In this document: in pieces, positions 56,402 to 64,000 of the stretch
How positions within the stretch are numbered: the stretch's first letter is position 1
Layout of the letters: each line of letters begins with the position of its first letter
Assembly: GCF_004801905.1 (NCBI RefSeq)
Contig: NZ_SSSN01000014.1
Location: forward strand, 62,001-126,000
Origin: Orlajensenia flava
Lineage (GTDB): Bacteria; Actinomycetota; Actinomycetes; Actinomycetales; Microbacteriaceae
DNA: 64,000 nucleotides
Reading direction: 5' to 3'
The notes under the pieces: model-generated
Databases searched by the model: none
Seen by the model: only the letters and a program-made list of their open reading frames with translations
Told to the model about the DNA's origin: nothing
Translations under genes and position numbers: made by a program

Positions 56402-57490
56402 TCAACCCACGGAAGGCGCGGGGATCTCGCCGGATCCGCGCGCGATGAGGTGAGTGGGGATCTCGACGTGCTGGGGCGGCCCGATCGGGTCCTGCAACCT
56501 CGAGACCGCCAGTCGCGCGGCCCGACGACCGAGCTCGGCCGGGTCGTAGGCGATGACGCTGATGCCGGCGGCATCCGCGAGCTCGAAGTCGTCGAAGCCG
56601 ACGAAGGCGATCTCGTCTGGATGCCCGCGAAGCGCGTGTATGACGCCCGAGCTCGCCTTATTGTTGCCGGCCACGATGGCGGTCGGCGGCTCGTCCATGG
56701 CGAGGAGGCTCTCGACGGACTCGGCCGCGCTCGGACCGCCGACCTCCTCCAGGCGCTCCCACGGCGCGGTGTCGGTGACGCCCACCTCGCGGAGCGCCTG
56801 ACGGTAGCCGGCCAGGCGCTGCTGGTGGGTGTACAGCCCGGCGGGGCTGCAGATGAACGCGATGCGTCGATGGCCGGCCGCGGTGAGCGCCCGCACCGCA
56901 TCGGCCGTCCCCTCGAAGTTCTGCAGGACGACGGAGTCGGCAACGAGGTTCTTGGCCGGCCGGTCGATGAAGATGACGGGGGTGCCGAGTTGCCGCTCGC
57001 CTTCCAGGTAGGACTGGTCGGATGCGATCGGCACCATCAGCAGCGCGCGCACCCGCTGCTTGAGGAGGGTCTCCACCACGCGCGCCTCGCTGCCGGGATC
57101 GTCGTCGGTCGCGGCCAGGATCATCATGAGTCCGTGCTTGGCGAGCTCGCGTTCGATGCCGGCGGCGACGAGGAAATAGAACGGGTTGGTGAGATCGCCA
57201 ATGACGAACGCGACCGTGGTCGTCACGCTGCCGTGACGCAGACTCCGCGCGAGGTTGTTCGGGCGGAACCGCAGCGCCCGGGCGGCCGCCATCACCCGCT
57301 CCTTGGTCTCCGCCGAGACCGCCCCGTTCTCGAGCATCACCCGCGAAACCGTCTTGGGGCTCACGCCCGCGAGCTTCCCCACGTCGGCCAACGTCGCCCG
57401 AGGCTGCGTGGCGGGACCGGCATCCGCGCCGCTCATCGGTTCGATGGGCGCGACGACCTGCTCATCGAGAGACACCGTCGGCTTGATCAC
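56402..57490 (-). CDS. LacI-family transcriptional repressor
   Basis: 362 aa from GTG. Helix-turn-helix with hinge: TLADVGKLAGVSPKTVSRVM (33-52) and ARSLRHG. The periplasmic-binding-like effector domain has VAFVIGDLTNPFYFLVAAGIE and FVGFDDFELAD. Divergent from the sugar operon; two LacI-type palindromes lie in between. It probably represses both directions and is released by the imported sugar. The start is uncertain: a later ATG (57436) would shorten a non-conserved N-terminal tail. Confidence 0.9.
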   Translation of the reverse strand: MIKPTVSLDEQVVAPIEPMSGADAGPATQPRATLADVGKLAGVSPKTVSRVMLENGAVSAETKERVMAAARALRFRPNNLARSLRHGSVTTTVAFVIGDLTNPFYFLVAAGIERELAKHGLMMILAATDDDPGSEARVVETLLKQRVRALLMVPIASDQSYLEGERQLGTPVIFIDRPAKNLVADSVVLQNFEGTADAVRALTAAGHRRIAFICSPAGLYTHQQRLAGYRQALREVGVTDTAPWERLEEVGGPSAAESVESLLAMDEPPTAIVAGNNKASSGVIHALRGHPDEIAFVGFDDFELADAAGISVIAYDPAELGRRAARLAVSRLQDPIGPPQHVEIPTHLIARGSGEIPAPSVG

Positions 57491-57526
57491 GCAGTCACAG
57501 TACACCGAGATTCGCTCACCGCGCGC

Positions 57527-57542
57527 ATGTCAACGTGGACAA
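57527..57542. promoter_or_regulatory. LacI-type operator, proximal to the repressor gene
   Basis: ATGTCAACGTGGACAA, a one-base departure from the palindrome at 57661; 37 bp before the repressor start, suggesting autoregulation. Confidence 0.6.
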
Positions 57543-57660
57543 CGAACCGAACTTGGGAGCGTGAACCCTGTGAGCCGGGGAGACGGACGCTGCCCGAGTG
57601 GCCTGCATACAGGCCGAACGTGCGGGACCGACGCAATAGACCTGCATGACGCATCGATTA

Positions 57661-57676
57661 ATGTCAACGTTGACAT
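57661..57676. promoter_or_regulatory. LacI-type operator of the sugar operon
   Basis: ATGTCAACGTTGACAT, a perfect 16-bp palindrome, 6 bp upstream of the -35 box. Confidence 0.8.
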
Positions 57677-57682
57677 TCTCTC

Positions 57683-57711
57683 TTGACCTCCCTCACGCCG
57701 CGAGGTAGCGT
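57683..57711 (+). promoter_or_regulatory. Promoter of the sugar-uptake operon
   Basis: TTGACC (57683-57688), 17-nt spacer, TAGCGT (57706-57711). The 5' leader to the ATG at 57813 is about 95 nt. The 322-bp gap 57491-57812 otherwise holds only the two operators. Confidence 0.75.
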
Positions 57712-57812
57712 CACTCTCGCGAAGCTCGGGCCACAGCACCTCGGCCGGCGTCGCCACCGTCACCGTCGACGACGAGTCAGCGTCGACTTGAACCTGAACT
57801 GGAGCACAAGAG

Positions 57813-59102
57813 ATGGCAAGGAAGCACATCGCCGGAGTCGCCGTTGTCACGGTGGCCCTCGCGCTCACCGGTTGTTCGGCGTCGAACAACTCAGCATCGG
57901 GCGGAGAACCCTCTGGGGACATCACCGTCCTCACCAACCGCACCGACCTCGTCGACACCACCTTCAAGGACTACAAGAAGGCGTTCGAGAAGAAGTACCC
58001 CAAAGTCAACGTCAAGTTCGAGGCGATCACCGACTACGAGGGCGAGGTCACCACGCGCCTCTCGACCGGTGACTACGGTGACGTGCTCGGCATCCCGGCA
58101 TCCGTCACCCCCAGCCAGCTGCCGCAGTTCTTCGAGCCGCTCGGCGACACCTCGGACATGAAGAAGAAGTACCGCTTCCTCAACGACAAGTCCTATGACG
58201 GCAAGCAGTACGGCCTGCCCACGTTCGGCAACGCGAACGGAATCCTCTACAACAAGCGCATCTGGAAGGAGGCCGGCGTGACCGACCTCCCCAAGACGCC
58301 GGACGAGTTCATCGCCGACCTCAAGCTCATCAAAGAGAAGACCGACGCGATCCCGTACTACACGAACTACAAGGACGGATGGCCGCTCGGCAGCTGGCAG
58401 GGCCAGCAGGGCTTCTCCGGCGACACCGGTGTCGTCACCGATCGTGACAAGTCCGATGCGCCCTGGAGCAAGGGCTCCGAGCAGTACATCACCGATGCCC
58501 TCCTGTTCGACGTCGTCAAGGACAAGCTGAGCGAGGACGACCCCACCACCACAGCCTGGGAAGGCTCGAAGGCGCTGATCGGATCGGGCAAGGCCGCGAC
58601 CGCGGTGCTCGGCTCGTGGGCCATCTCGCAATTCCAGCAGGCGGCGAAGGATGCTGGAGCCGATCCGGCCGACATCGGCTACATGCCGTTCCCGTACCAG
58701 AAGGACGGCGAGTTCCACTCGGCCATCGGCGGCGACTTCAACAACGCCATCAACATCAACTCGAAGAACAAGGTCGCGGCGCGTGCCTGGGTCGACTGGT
58801 TCACCAACGACTCCGGCTTCGCCCAGAGCCAGGGAGCGATCCCGGCCCAGGTCGATGCCCCGAACCCGTCGACGCTGCAGGACTTCACCGACGCGAAGGT
58901 CAAGCTCGTCGAACTCGACAAGGCCGCCAACCCGTCGCTGGACTCCGACATCTACAACAAGGCCCAGATCGACCTGTTCGGCAACGTGTACCGTCAGAAG
59001 CTCGTCGACATCGCCCGCGGCGCGGCGGACGGAGACATGAACTCCTACTTCTCGCAGCTGAACAAGGAGTGGGCTGACGCTCGCACCAAGGTCAAGTCCT
59101 GA
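57813..59102 (+). CDS. ABC sugar transporter substrate-binding lipoprotein
   Basis: 429 aa. Signal peptide with lipobox LALTGC (Cys21). GDITVLTNRTDLVD, FEKKYPKVNVKFEAITDYEG and YGLPTFGNANGILYNKRIWKEAG are typical of group 1 solute-binding proteins; VAARAWVDWFTNDSGFAQSQGAIP is the C-terminal lobe. Delivers an oligosaccharide to the two permeases downstream. No ATPase gene is present, so it must share an MsiK/UgpC-type ATPase, as is usual in actinobacteria. The start follows GGAGCACAAGAG. Confidence 0.93.
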   Translation: MARKHIAGVAVVTVALALTGCSASNNSASGGEPSGDITVLTNRTDLVDTTFKDYKKAFEKKYPKVNVKFEAITDYEGEVTTRLSTGDYGDVLGIPASVTPSQLPQFFEPLGDTSDMKKKYRFLNDKSYDGKQYGLPTFGNANGILYNKRIWKEAGVTDLPKTPDEFIADLKLIKEKTDAIPYYTNYKDGWPLGSWQGQQGFSGDTGVVTDRDKSDAPWSKGSEQYITDALLFDVVKDKLSEDDPTTTAWEGSKALIGSGKAATAVLGSWAISQFQQAAKDAGADPADIGYMPFPYQKDGEFHSAIGGDFNNAININSKNKVAARAWVDWFTNDSGFAQSQGAIPAQVDAPNPSTLQDFTDAKVKLVELDKAANPSLDSDIYNKAQIDLFGNVYRQKLVDIARGAADGDMNSYFSQLNKEWADARTKVKS

Positions 59103-59137
59103 CCGGTGAGCCGACGGCCTGACCGCCGGTGACAGAA

Positions 59138-59170
59138 CGGGTGGGCATCCCGACGACGGATGCCCACCCG
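59138..59170 (+). terminator. Intercistronic hairpin after the binding-protein gene
   Basis: GGGTGGGCATCC (59139-59150) pairs with 59158-59169, perfect 12 bp plus one flanking pair, 7-nt loop. It lies between binding protein and permease, where partial termination or 3'-end protection gives excess binding protein over permease. Confidence 0.7.
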
Positions 59171-59235
59171 GTCCATCGCCCTCGCGCCCGAGCGGCGCAG
59201 CAACGACCCGATCAGCACAACCAGCGGGAGCAGCC

Positions 59236-60195
59236 ATGACACAGACGACCGGTACACCGGGGGGCATCGCCCCGACAGCGCCGCCACTCGACGCGGTGGA
59301 AGCCAGCGGCAAGGCGCCGCGGCGCGGCATCCGGCAGTCGAAGTGGACGCCGTACTTCTTCGTGGCGGCGGCCCTGATCCTCCTCATCACCTTCACCTAC
59401 GTGCCGGCGGCGAACCTGATCTGGTACAGCTTCACCGACTGGGACGGCATCGACAAGACGAAGGACTTCGTCGGCTTCGACAGCTACGCCGAGATCTTCA
59501 CCGACCCCGAGATCTTCCGGGTGTTCTTCGTGAGCCTCTACTACATCGCGGCGTCGTTCGTGCAGATGGCGCTCGCCCTCTACTTCGCGACACTGCTGAG
59601 TTTCAGCACCCGCTTCCGCAACCTGTTCAAGGGCATCCTGTTCTTCCCGTTCCTCATCAACGGTGTGGCCATCGGCCTGATGTTCCTCTACTTCTTCCAG
59701 CCGGGCGGCACCCTCGACGCGCTGCTCAAGGGCGTCGGCGCGGGCGGCCTCACGACGCAGTGGCTCGGGAATCCGGATGCCGTCAACGTCTCCTTGGCCG
59801 CCACGTCCGTGTGGCGCTACACCGGCCTCAATTTCGTGCTCTTCCTCGGTGCGATCCAGTCGATCCCGTCGCAGCTGTACGAGGCGGCGGAGCTCGATGG
59901 CGCGAACCGCTTCCAGCAGTTCCGGTTCATCATCGTGCCCGGCATCAAGCGCATCATCAGCCTGTCGTTCATCCTGGCGATCTCGGGTAGCCTCGCGGTC
60001 TTCGAGATCCCGTTCATCATGACCGGGGGCGCGAACGGCAGTGCGACCTTCGTCATCGAGACCATCCAGAGGGCCTTCACCTTCCGCCAAGTGGGCGTCG
60101 CCTCCGCAATGGCGGTGGTGCTGCTCATCATCGTGCTCGTCATCACGTTCATCCAGAGACGCATCGCGCCCGACAAGGAGGTCGAACTCTCATGA
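59236..60195 (+). CDS. Sugar ABC transporter permease (MalF-like)
   Basis: 319 aa. Six transmembrane segments with a short cytosolic N-terminus (about 40 residues). The EAA loop reads EAAELDGANRFQQFRFIIVPGIK. It forms the translocation channel with the following permease. Stop overlaps the next start as ATGA. Confidence 0.92.
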   Translation: MTQTTGTPGGIAPTAPPLDAVEASGKAPRRGIRQSKWTPYFFVAAALILLITFTYVPAANLIWYSFTDWDGIDKTKDFVGFDSYAEIFTDPEIFRVFFVSLYYIAASFVQMALALYFATLLSFSTRFRNLFKGILFFPFLINGVAIGLMFLYFFQPGGTLDALLKGVGAGGLTTQWLGNPDAVNVSLAATSVWRYTGLNFVLFLGAIQSIPSQLYEAAELDGANRFQQFRFIIVPGIKRIISLSFILAISGSLAVFEIPFIMTGGANGSATFVIETIQRAFTFRQVGVASAMAVVLLIIVLVITFIQRRIAPDKEVELS

Positions 60196-61094
60196 CCACC
60201 ACCGCCTCCCGCCGCGACACCCTCGACCTCACGGCCCCCCGGGTCTACGTCCCGCCCGCCTCGCACAAGGTCTCATCCGGATTCTTCGGCTTCCTCAAGT
60301 ACCTCACCCTCGTCGTGGCGTGCTTCGTGACGGTGCTGCCGTTGTTCGCCATCTTCATGACCTCGTTCAAGACGCGTCAGGAGTACGCCACCACCGGCCC
60401 ACTCGACCCGCCGTCGAACTGGTTCAACTTCGCCAACTACGTCACCGCGTTCACGCGAGGCAACATGGCGCTCGGGTTCCTCAACACGAGCATCGTGATG
60501 GTGCTCTCGCTCGTCGGCACGATCCTCATCGGAACCATGACCGCGTACGCGATCGACCGCTTCGACTTCCGCTTCAAGAAGGTGGTGGTGGCGCTCTTCC
60601 TCATCGCCACCCTGGTGCCCGGCGTCACGACGCAGGTCGCGACCTTCCAGATCGTCGCGGGCCTCGGCCTGTTCAACTCGCTCTGGGCGCTCGTCGTGCT
60701 CAACCTCGGCACCGACATCATCGCCATCTACATCTTCATCCAGTTCATGCAGTCGATCCCGAAGGAGGTCGACGAAGCGGCGATGCTCGACGGCGCCAAC
60801 CGATTCACCATCTACTGGCGGGTGATCCTGCCGCTGCTGAAGCCAGCGATCGCGACCGTGGTGATCGTCAAGGGCATCGCCATCTACAACGAGTTCTACC
60901 TGCCCTACCTCTACGCGCCCAACCCGCAACTCGGGGTGATATCCACGTCGTTGTTCCGCTTTCAAGGACCGTTCGGCTCGCAGTGGGAGGTCATCTCGGC
61001 CGGCGCGCTCATCGTCATCATCCCGACTCTCGTCCTCTTCCTCTTCCTCCAGAAGTTCATCTACAACGGATTCACCCAGGGAGCCACCAAGTGA
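60192..61094 (+). CDS. Carbohydrate ABC transporter permease (MalG-like)
   Basis: 300 aa. Six transmembrane segments; EAA loop DEAAMLDGANRFTIYWRVILPLLKPA. Pairs with the MalF-like subunit. It overlaps the mannosidase gene by 4 bp (GTGA). Confidence 0.92.
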   Translation: MTTTASRRDTLDLTAPRVYVPPASHKVSSGFFGFLKYLTLVVACFVTVLPLFAIFMTSFKTRQEYATTGPLDPPSNWFNFANYVTAFTRGNMALGFLNTSIVMVLSLVGTILIGTMTAYAIDRFDFRFKKVVVALFLIATLVPGVTTQVATFQIVAGLGLFNSLWALVVLNLGTDIIAIYIFIQFMQSIPKEVDEAAMLDGANRFTIYWRVILPLLKPAIATVVIVKGIAIYNEFYLPYLYAPNPQLGVISTSLFRFQGPFGSQWEVISAGALIVIIPTLVLFLFLQKFIYNGFTQGATK

Positions 61095-63586
61095 CCTCGA
61101 CCACTACGGCCGCGACGTCGACCCGTGCCATCACCCGCACCCCGCTCCACGACGGATGGCAGGCGATCGGCGTCGGAGGCCCGATCGCGGATGGCGTTGC
61201 CGGGCGATCGGTCGCGGCCACCGTTCCCGGCAGCATCCACACCGACCTGCTCGCGGCGGGCCTCATCCCCGACCCCTACCTCGACGACAACGAGCGCCTC
61301 GTCGCCTGGATCGGTGCGTGCGACTGGCGCTACAGCACCACGTTCTCGTGGGCGGCGGACGGCAAAGACCGCACCGACCTCGTCTTCGACGGCCTGGACA
61401 CGGTGGCGCGCATCGAGCTGAACGGCCGGCTCGTTGGGGAGACCCGCAACATGCACCGCGGCTATCGATTCGACGTGCGCGAGCTGCTCGTCGAGGGCGA
61501 CAACGAGCTCGTCATCACCTTCGCCTCTCCCATTCGGTACGCGGATGCCGCGAGCCTCGAGCAGGGCTACCGCCCGCACGTGAACCACCATCCCTACAAC
61601 TCCATCCGAAAGATGGCCTGCAGCTTCGGCTGGGACTGGGGGATCGACACGGCCACGGTGGGCATCTGGCGACCGGTGCGCCTGGAGTCCTGGTCGACGG
61701 CTCGGCTGGCGGCCGTTCGACCGACGGCGACGGTCGACGGCTCACGGGGGTCGGTGTCGATCGAGGTCGAGATCGAAGCAGCCCCGGGCGATGAAGCGCC
61801 CGATCGTGCTCTGCGCATCGTCACCACAGTGGGGGATGCCGAAGCCCGGCTCGACATCTCGCCGGGCGAGACGCTCGTGCGCGTCGAGGTGACACTCGAT
61901 GACGTCGAGCGCTGGTGGCCGCGCGGCCACGGCGAGCAACCGCTCTACGACGTCGACGTGACGCTTGAGGGTGACGACGGATCCGTCGACTCTTGGAGCG
62001 GCCGAGTCGGATTCCGGACGGTGCGTCTGGACACCGTGCCCGACGCATCCGGAACCCCGATGACCTTCATCGTGAACGACCGGCCGGTGTTCATCAAGGG
62101 AGCCAACTGGATTCCCGACGACGCGTTCCCGCACCGCGTCGACCGCGCCCGGTACGCCGCGCGCATCGCGCAGGCGGAGCAGGCCAACATCAACCTGCTG
62201 CGTGTGTGGGGCGGCGGCATCTATGAGAGCGACGACTTCTACGCCGAGTGCGACGAGCGCGGAGTGCTCACCTGGCAGGACTTCCTGTTCGCCTGTGCGG
62301 CCTACGACGAGGGCGAGCCGATGCGCTCGGAGGTCGAGGCCGAGGCGCGCGACAATATCACCCGGCTGATGCCCCACCCGAGCCTCGCGCTCTGGAACGG
62401 CAACAACGAGAACATCTGGGGCTTCCAGGAGTGGGGCTGGGAGAAGCGCCTGCGCGGTCTCGACTGGGGCCTCGGCTACTACCTCGAGCTGCTGCCTGCA
62501 CTCATCGGCGAGCTCGACCCGACTCGGCCGTACACGCCCGGCAGCCCCTTCTCACCCGACGCCCAGTACTACCCGAACGATGAGGAGCACGGCTCGGTGC
62601 ACCTCTGGGAGCAGTGGAACCGCCAGGACTACCCGACCTACCGCAACTACTCGCCGCGGTTCGTCAGCGAGTTCGGCTGGCAGGGGCCGCCCACCTTCTC
62701 CACGCTGCGGCGATCCATCTCGGATGCTCCGCTCACGCCCGAGTCGCCCGGCATGCTCGTGCATCAGAAGGCGCAGGACGGCAACGTCAAGCTCATCGAC
62801 GGACTCGTCGATCACCTGCCGCTGCCCGACGACCTCGACGACTGGCACTGGGCGATGTCGCTCAATCAGGCGGTCGCCGTGCAGGTGGGCATCGAGCATT
62901 TCCGCTCCATCAGCCCGCACTGCATGGGCAGCATCGTGTGGCAGTTGAATGACTGCTGGCCTGTGACGTCGTGGGCGGCTGTCGACGGGGACGGACGGGC
63001 GAAGCCGTTGCTGTTCTCTCTCGCTCACGCCTACGCCGATCGGCTCATCACGGTGCAGCCGCGCGACGGTGACCTGATGGCGGCATTCGTCAACGACACG
63101 GATGATACCTGGGCAGGCGACGCGCTCGTCCGCCGGCTCTCGTTCAGCGGCGAGGAGCTCGCGGTGGAGTCGCTGTCCGTCTCGATCGCCGCCCGCGGCA
63201 CCGAAGTCGTCTCGCTGGCGGGTGCCATGGCGACGGCCGGGGATGTGGCGTCCGAGGTGCTCGTGGTCGAGCTCGGCTCCACGCGTGCGCTCTGGTTCTT
63301 CGCGGAGTACCGTGAGTCGGCACTCCGGCCGGCCGATCTGTCGACGGACGTCGCACGCACGGCGGACGGCTACGCCGTGAAGGTGACCGCCGGGCAGCTC
63401 GTGCGGGATGTCGCACTGCTCGTCGACAAGTTGGACGCTGCGGCATCCGTCGACGACCAGCTCGTCACGCTGCTACCCGGCGAGAGCGTCACCTTCGCGG
63501 TCACGTCTTCGCTCGACATCCCCGCCGACGCCTTCGCACGGGCCGAGGTACTGCGGTGCGCGAACCAGCTCGTGGCCGGGTCGTGA
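61091..63586 (+). CDS. Beta-mannosidase (glycoside hydrolase family 2)
   Basis: 831 aa from GTG. Sugar-binding jelly roll (RIELNGRLVGETRNMHRGYRFDV), immunoglobulin-like domain, TIM barrel. Acid/base Glu440 in LWNGNNENIWG and nucleophile Glu527 in RFVSEFGWQG. No signal peptide: acts on imported beta-mannosides in the cytosol. CSFGWDWG and the WNGNNENIWG motif are characteristic of beta-mannosidases rather than beta-galactosidases. Coupled to both neighbours by GTGA. Confidence 0.93.
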   Translation: MTSTTTAATSTRAITRTPLHDGWQAIGVGGPIADGVAGRSVAATVPGSIHTDLLAAGLIPDPYLDDNERLVAWIGACDWRYSTTFSWAADGKDRTDLVFDGLDTVARIELNGRLVGETRNMHRGYRFDVRELLVEGDNELVITFASPIRYADAASLEQGYRPHVNHHPYNSIRKMACSFGWDWGIDTATVGIWRPVRLESWSTARLAAVRPTATVDGSRGSVSIEVEIEAAPGDEAPDRALRIVTTVGDAEARLDISPGETLVRVEVTLDDVERWWPRGHGEQPLYDVDVTLEGDDGSVDSWSGRVGFRTVRLDTVPDASGTPMTFIVNDRPVFIKGANWIPDDAFPHRVDRARYAARIAQAEQANINLLRVWGGGIYESDDFYAECDERGVLTWQDFLFACAAYDEGEPMRSEVEAEARDNITRLMPHPSLALWNGNNENIWGFQEWGWEKRLRGLDWGLGYYLELLPALIGELDPTRPYTPGSPFSPDAQYYPNDEEHGSVHLWEQWNRQDYPTYRNYSPRFVSEFGWQGPPTFSTLRRSISDAPLTPESPGMLVHQKAQDGNVKLIDGLVDHLPLPDDLDDWHWAMSLNQAVAVQVGIEHFRSISPHCMGSIVWQLNDCWPVTSWAAVDGDGRAKPLLFSLAHAYADRLITVQPRDGDLMAAFVNDTDDTWAGDALVRRLSFSGEELAVESLSVSIAARGTEVVSLAGAMATAGDVASEVLVVELGSTRALWFFAEYRESALRPADLSTDVARTADGYAVKVTAGQLVRDVALLVDKLDAAASVDDQLVTLLPGESVTFAVTSSLDIPADAFARAEVLRCANQLVAGS

Positions 63587-64000
63587 CGCCTCCCACCGTC
63601 GGCTCGCTCGCCGACGATCAGATCTGCGGCATGACGTGGGGGTGGACCGGCGTCCGCGCCACCTGGTCGACGCCCGAGGCCGCCGACTCGATGCGGCTCA
63701 TGCGCGAGGCCGGCGTGACGTGGACGGCGGTCGCTTTCGGTGCCCTGCAAGCGACCGCCCAGTCGACCGAGATCGACGTCGACGCGCAGCCGACCGTGAC
63801 GGATGACGAGGTGCGCTGGGCCATCCGCGAGGCCAAGTCTCTCGGTATGAAGGTCTGCCTGAAGCCGGTGGTGAACGTCGCGGACGGCACCTGGCGGGCC
63901 TTCATCGGCTTCTTCGATCAGGCGGTGCCGGGCGAGCCGAGCTGGGCCGAGTGGTTCGCCTCGTACACGCGGTTCCTGCTGCGCTACGCCGCAATCGCCG
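63583..64000 (+). CDS. Glycoside hydrolase GH113-like, N-terminal part
   Basis: Open at the right edge, 139 residues visible, from GTG overlapping the mannosidase stop. GMTWGWTGVRATWSTPEAADSMRLMREAGVTWTAVAFGALQ and CLKPVVNVADGTWRAFIGFFD match the TIM-barrel start of GH113-like enzymes, which include endo-beta-1,4-mannanases; the catalytic acids would lie beyond the edge. No signal peptide: intracellular. Confidence 0.75.
   Translation, partial: MTPPTVGSLADDQICGMTWGWTGVRATWSTPEAADSMRLMREAGVTWTAVAFGALQATAQSTEIDVDAQPTVTDDEVRWAIREAKSLGMKVCLKPVVNVADGTWRAFIGFFDQAVPGEPSWAEWFASYTRFLLRYAAIA

Overview
The window comes from a high-GC actinobacterium. Codon third positions are strongly G/C, genes are packed with 4-bp ATGA/GTGA overlaps, rpoB and rpoC start with TTG, and many genes show a TANNNT -10 box only 6-7 nt before the start codon (leaderless transcription). 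The recurrent GCATCC/GGATGC word, the single-domain DUF7882/DUF5997/DUF1684-type proteins and the LAxTG sortase signal suggest Microbacteriaceae. This is an inference from style, not a database match. No tRNA, rRNA, IS element, prophage or CRISPR array was seen.

Region by region. 1-4.7 kb: the tail of an SDR epimerase; a manganese catalase plus sulfide:quinone oxidoreductase-like operon (minus); and a divergent three-gene envelope operon ending at a strong terminator. 4.7-13.4 kb: an eight-gene glycan-assembly island with seven glycosyltransferases and a TupA-like ATP-grasp protein in three transcription units. 13.5-22.9 kb: a second glycan/redox island. It holds a membrane-bound molybdopterin oxidoreductase with an internal twin-arginine motif, a multi-pass membrane protein, an MTA phosphorylase-type enzyme, an epimerase, a two-component system, a GT2 enzyme, a DUF2064 transferase and a methyltransferase. 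Two of its promoters share an upstream element. 23-26.1 kb: a secreted helical protein and a second two-component system. 26.1-44.6 kb: mostly single housekeeping or accessory genes (cold-shock protein, flavodoxin-like protein, glutamine amidotransferase, nucleoside hydrolase, DEAD-box helicase, SprT-like protein, PQQ-type dehydrogenase, the pxpABC 5-oxoprolinase operon and two diverged spermidine-synthase-like paralogues). This stretch holds most of the repetitive DNA. 44.9-52.4 kb: rpoB-rpoC with a strong terminator. 52.6-64 kb: an LAxTG surface protein, an esterase, a GH28 enzyme, then a LacI-regulated sugar-uptake operon (binding protein, two permeases, GH2 beta-mannosidase, GH113-like enzyme) that runs off the right edge.

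How the parts work together. The two glycan islands probably build and modify a cell-surface carbohydrate. The adjacent two-component system is the natural candidate to read the element shared by the promoters at 15.46 kb and 20.78 kb. The 57-64 kb locus imports beta-mannoside-type oligosaccharides and cleaves them in the cell, under a LacI repressor with a perfect 16-bp palindrome just upstream of the operon -35 box. The most unusual DNA is non-coding: a structured direct-repeat array at 42.25-42.60 kb, four long intergenic hairpins of 66-74 bp, a three-copy palindromic repeat at 33.6 kb, and a 29-bp duplication that appears to have removed the stop codon of a phosphosulfolactate phosphatase-like gene.
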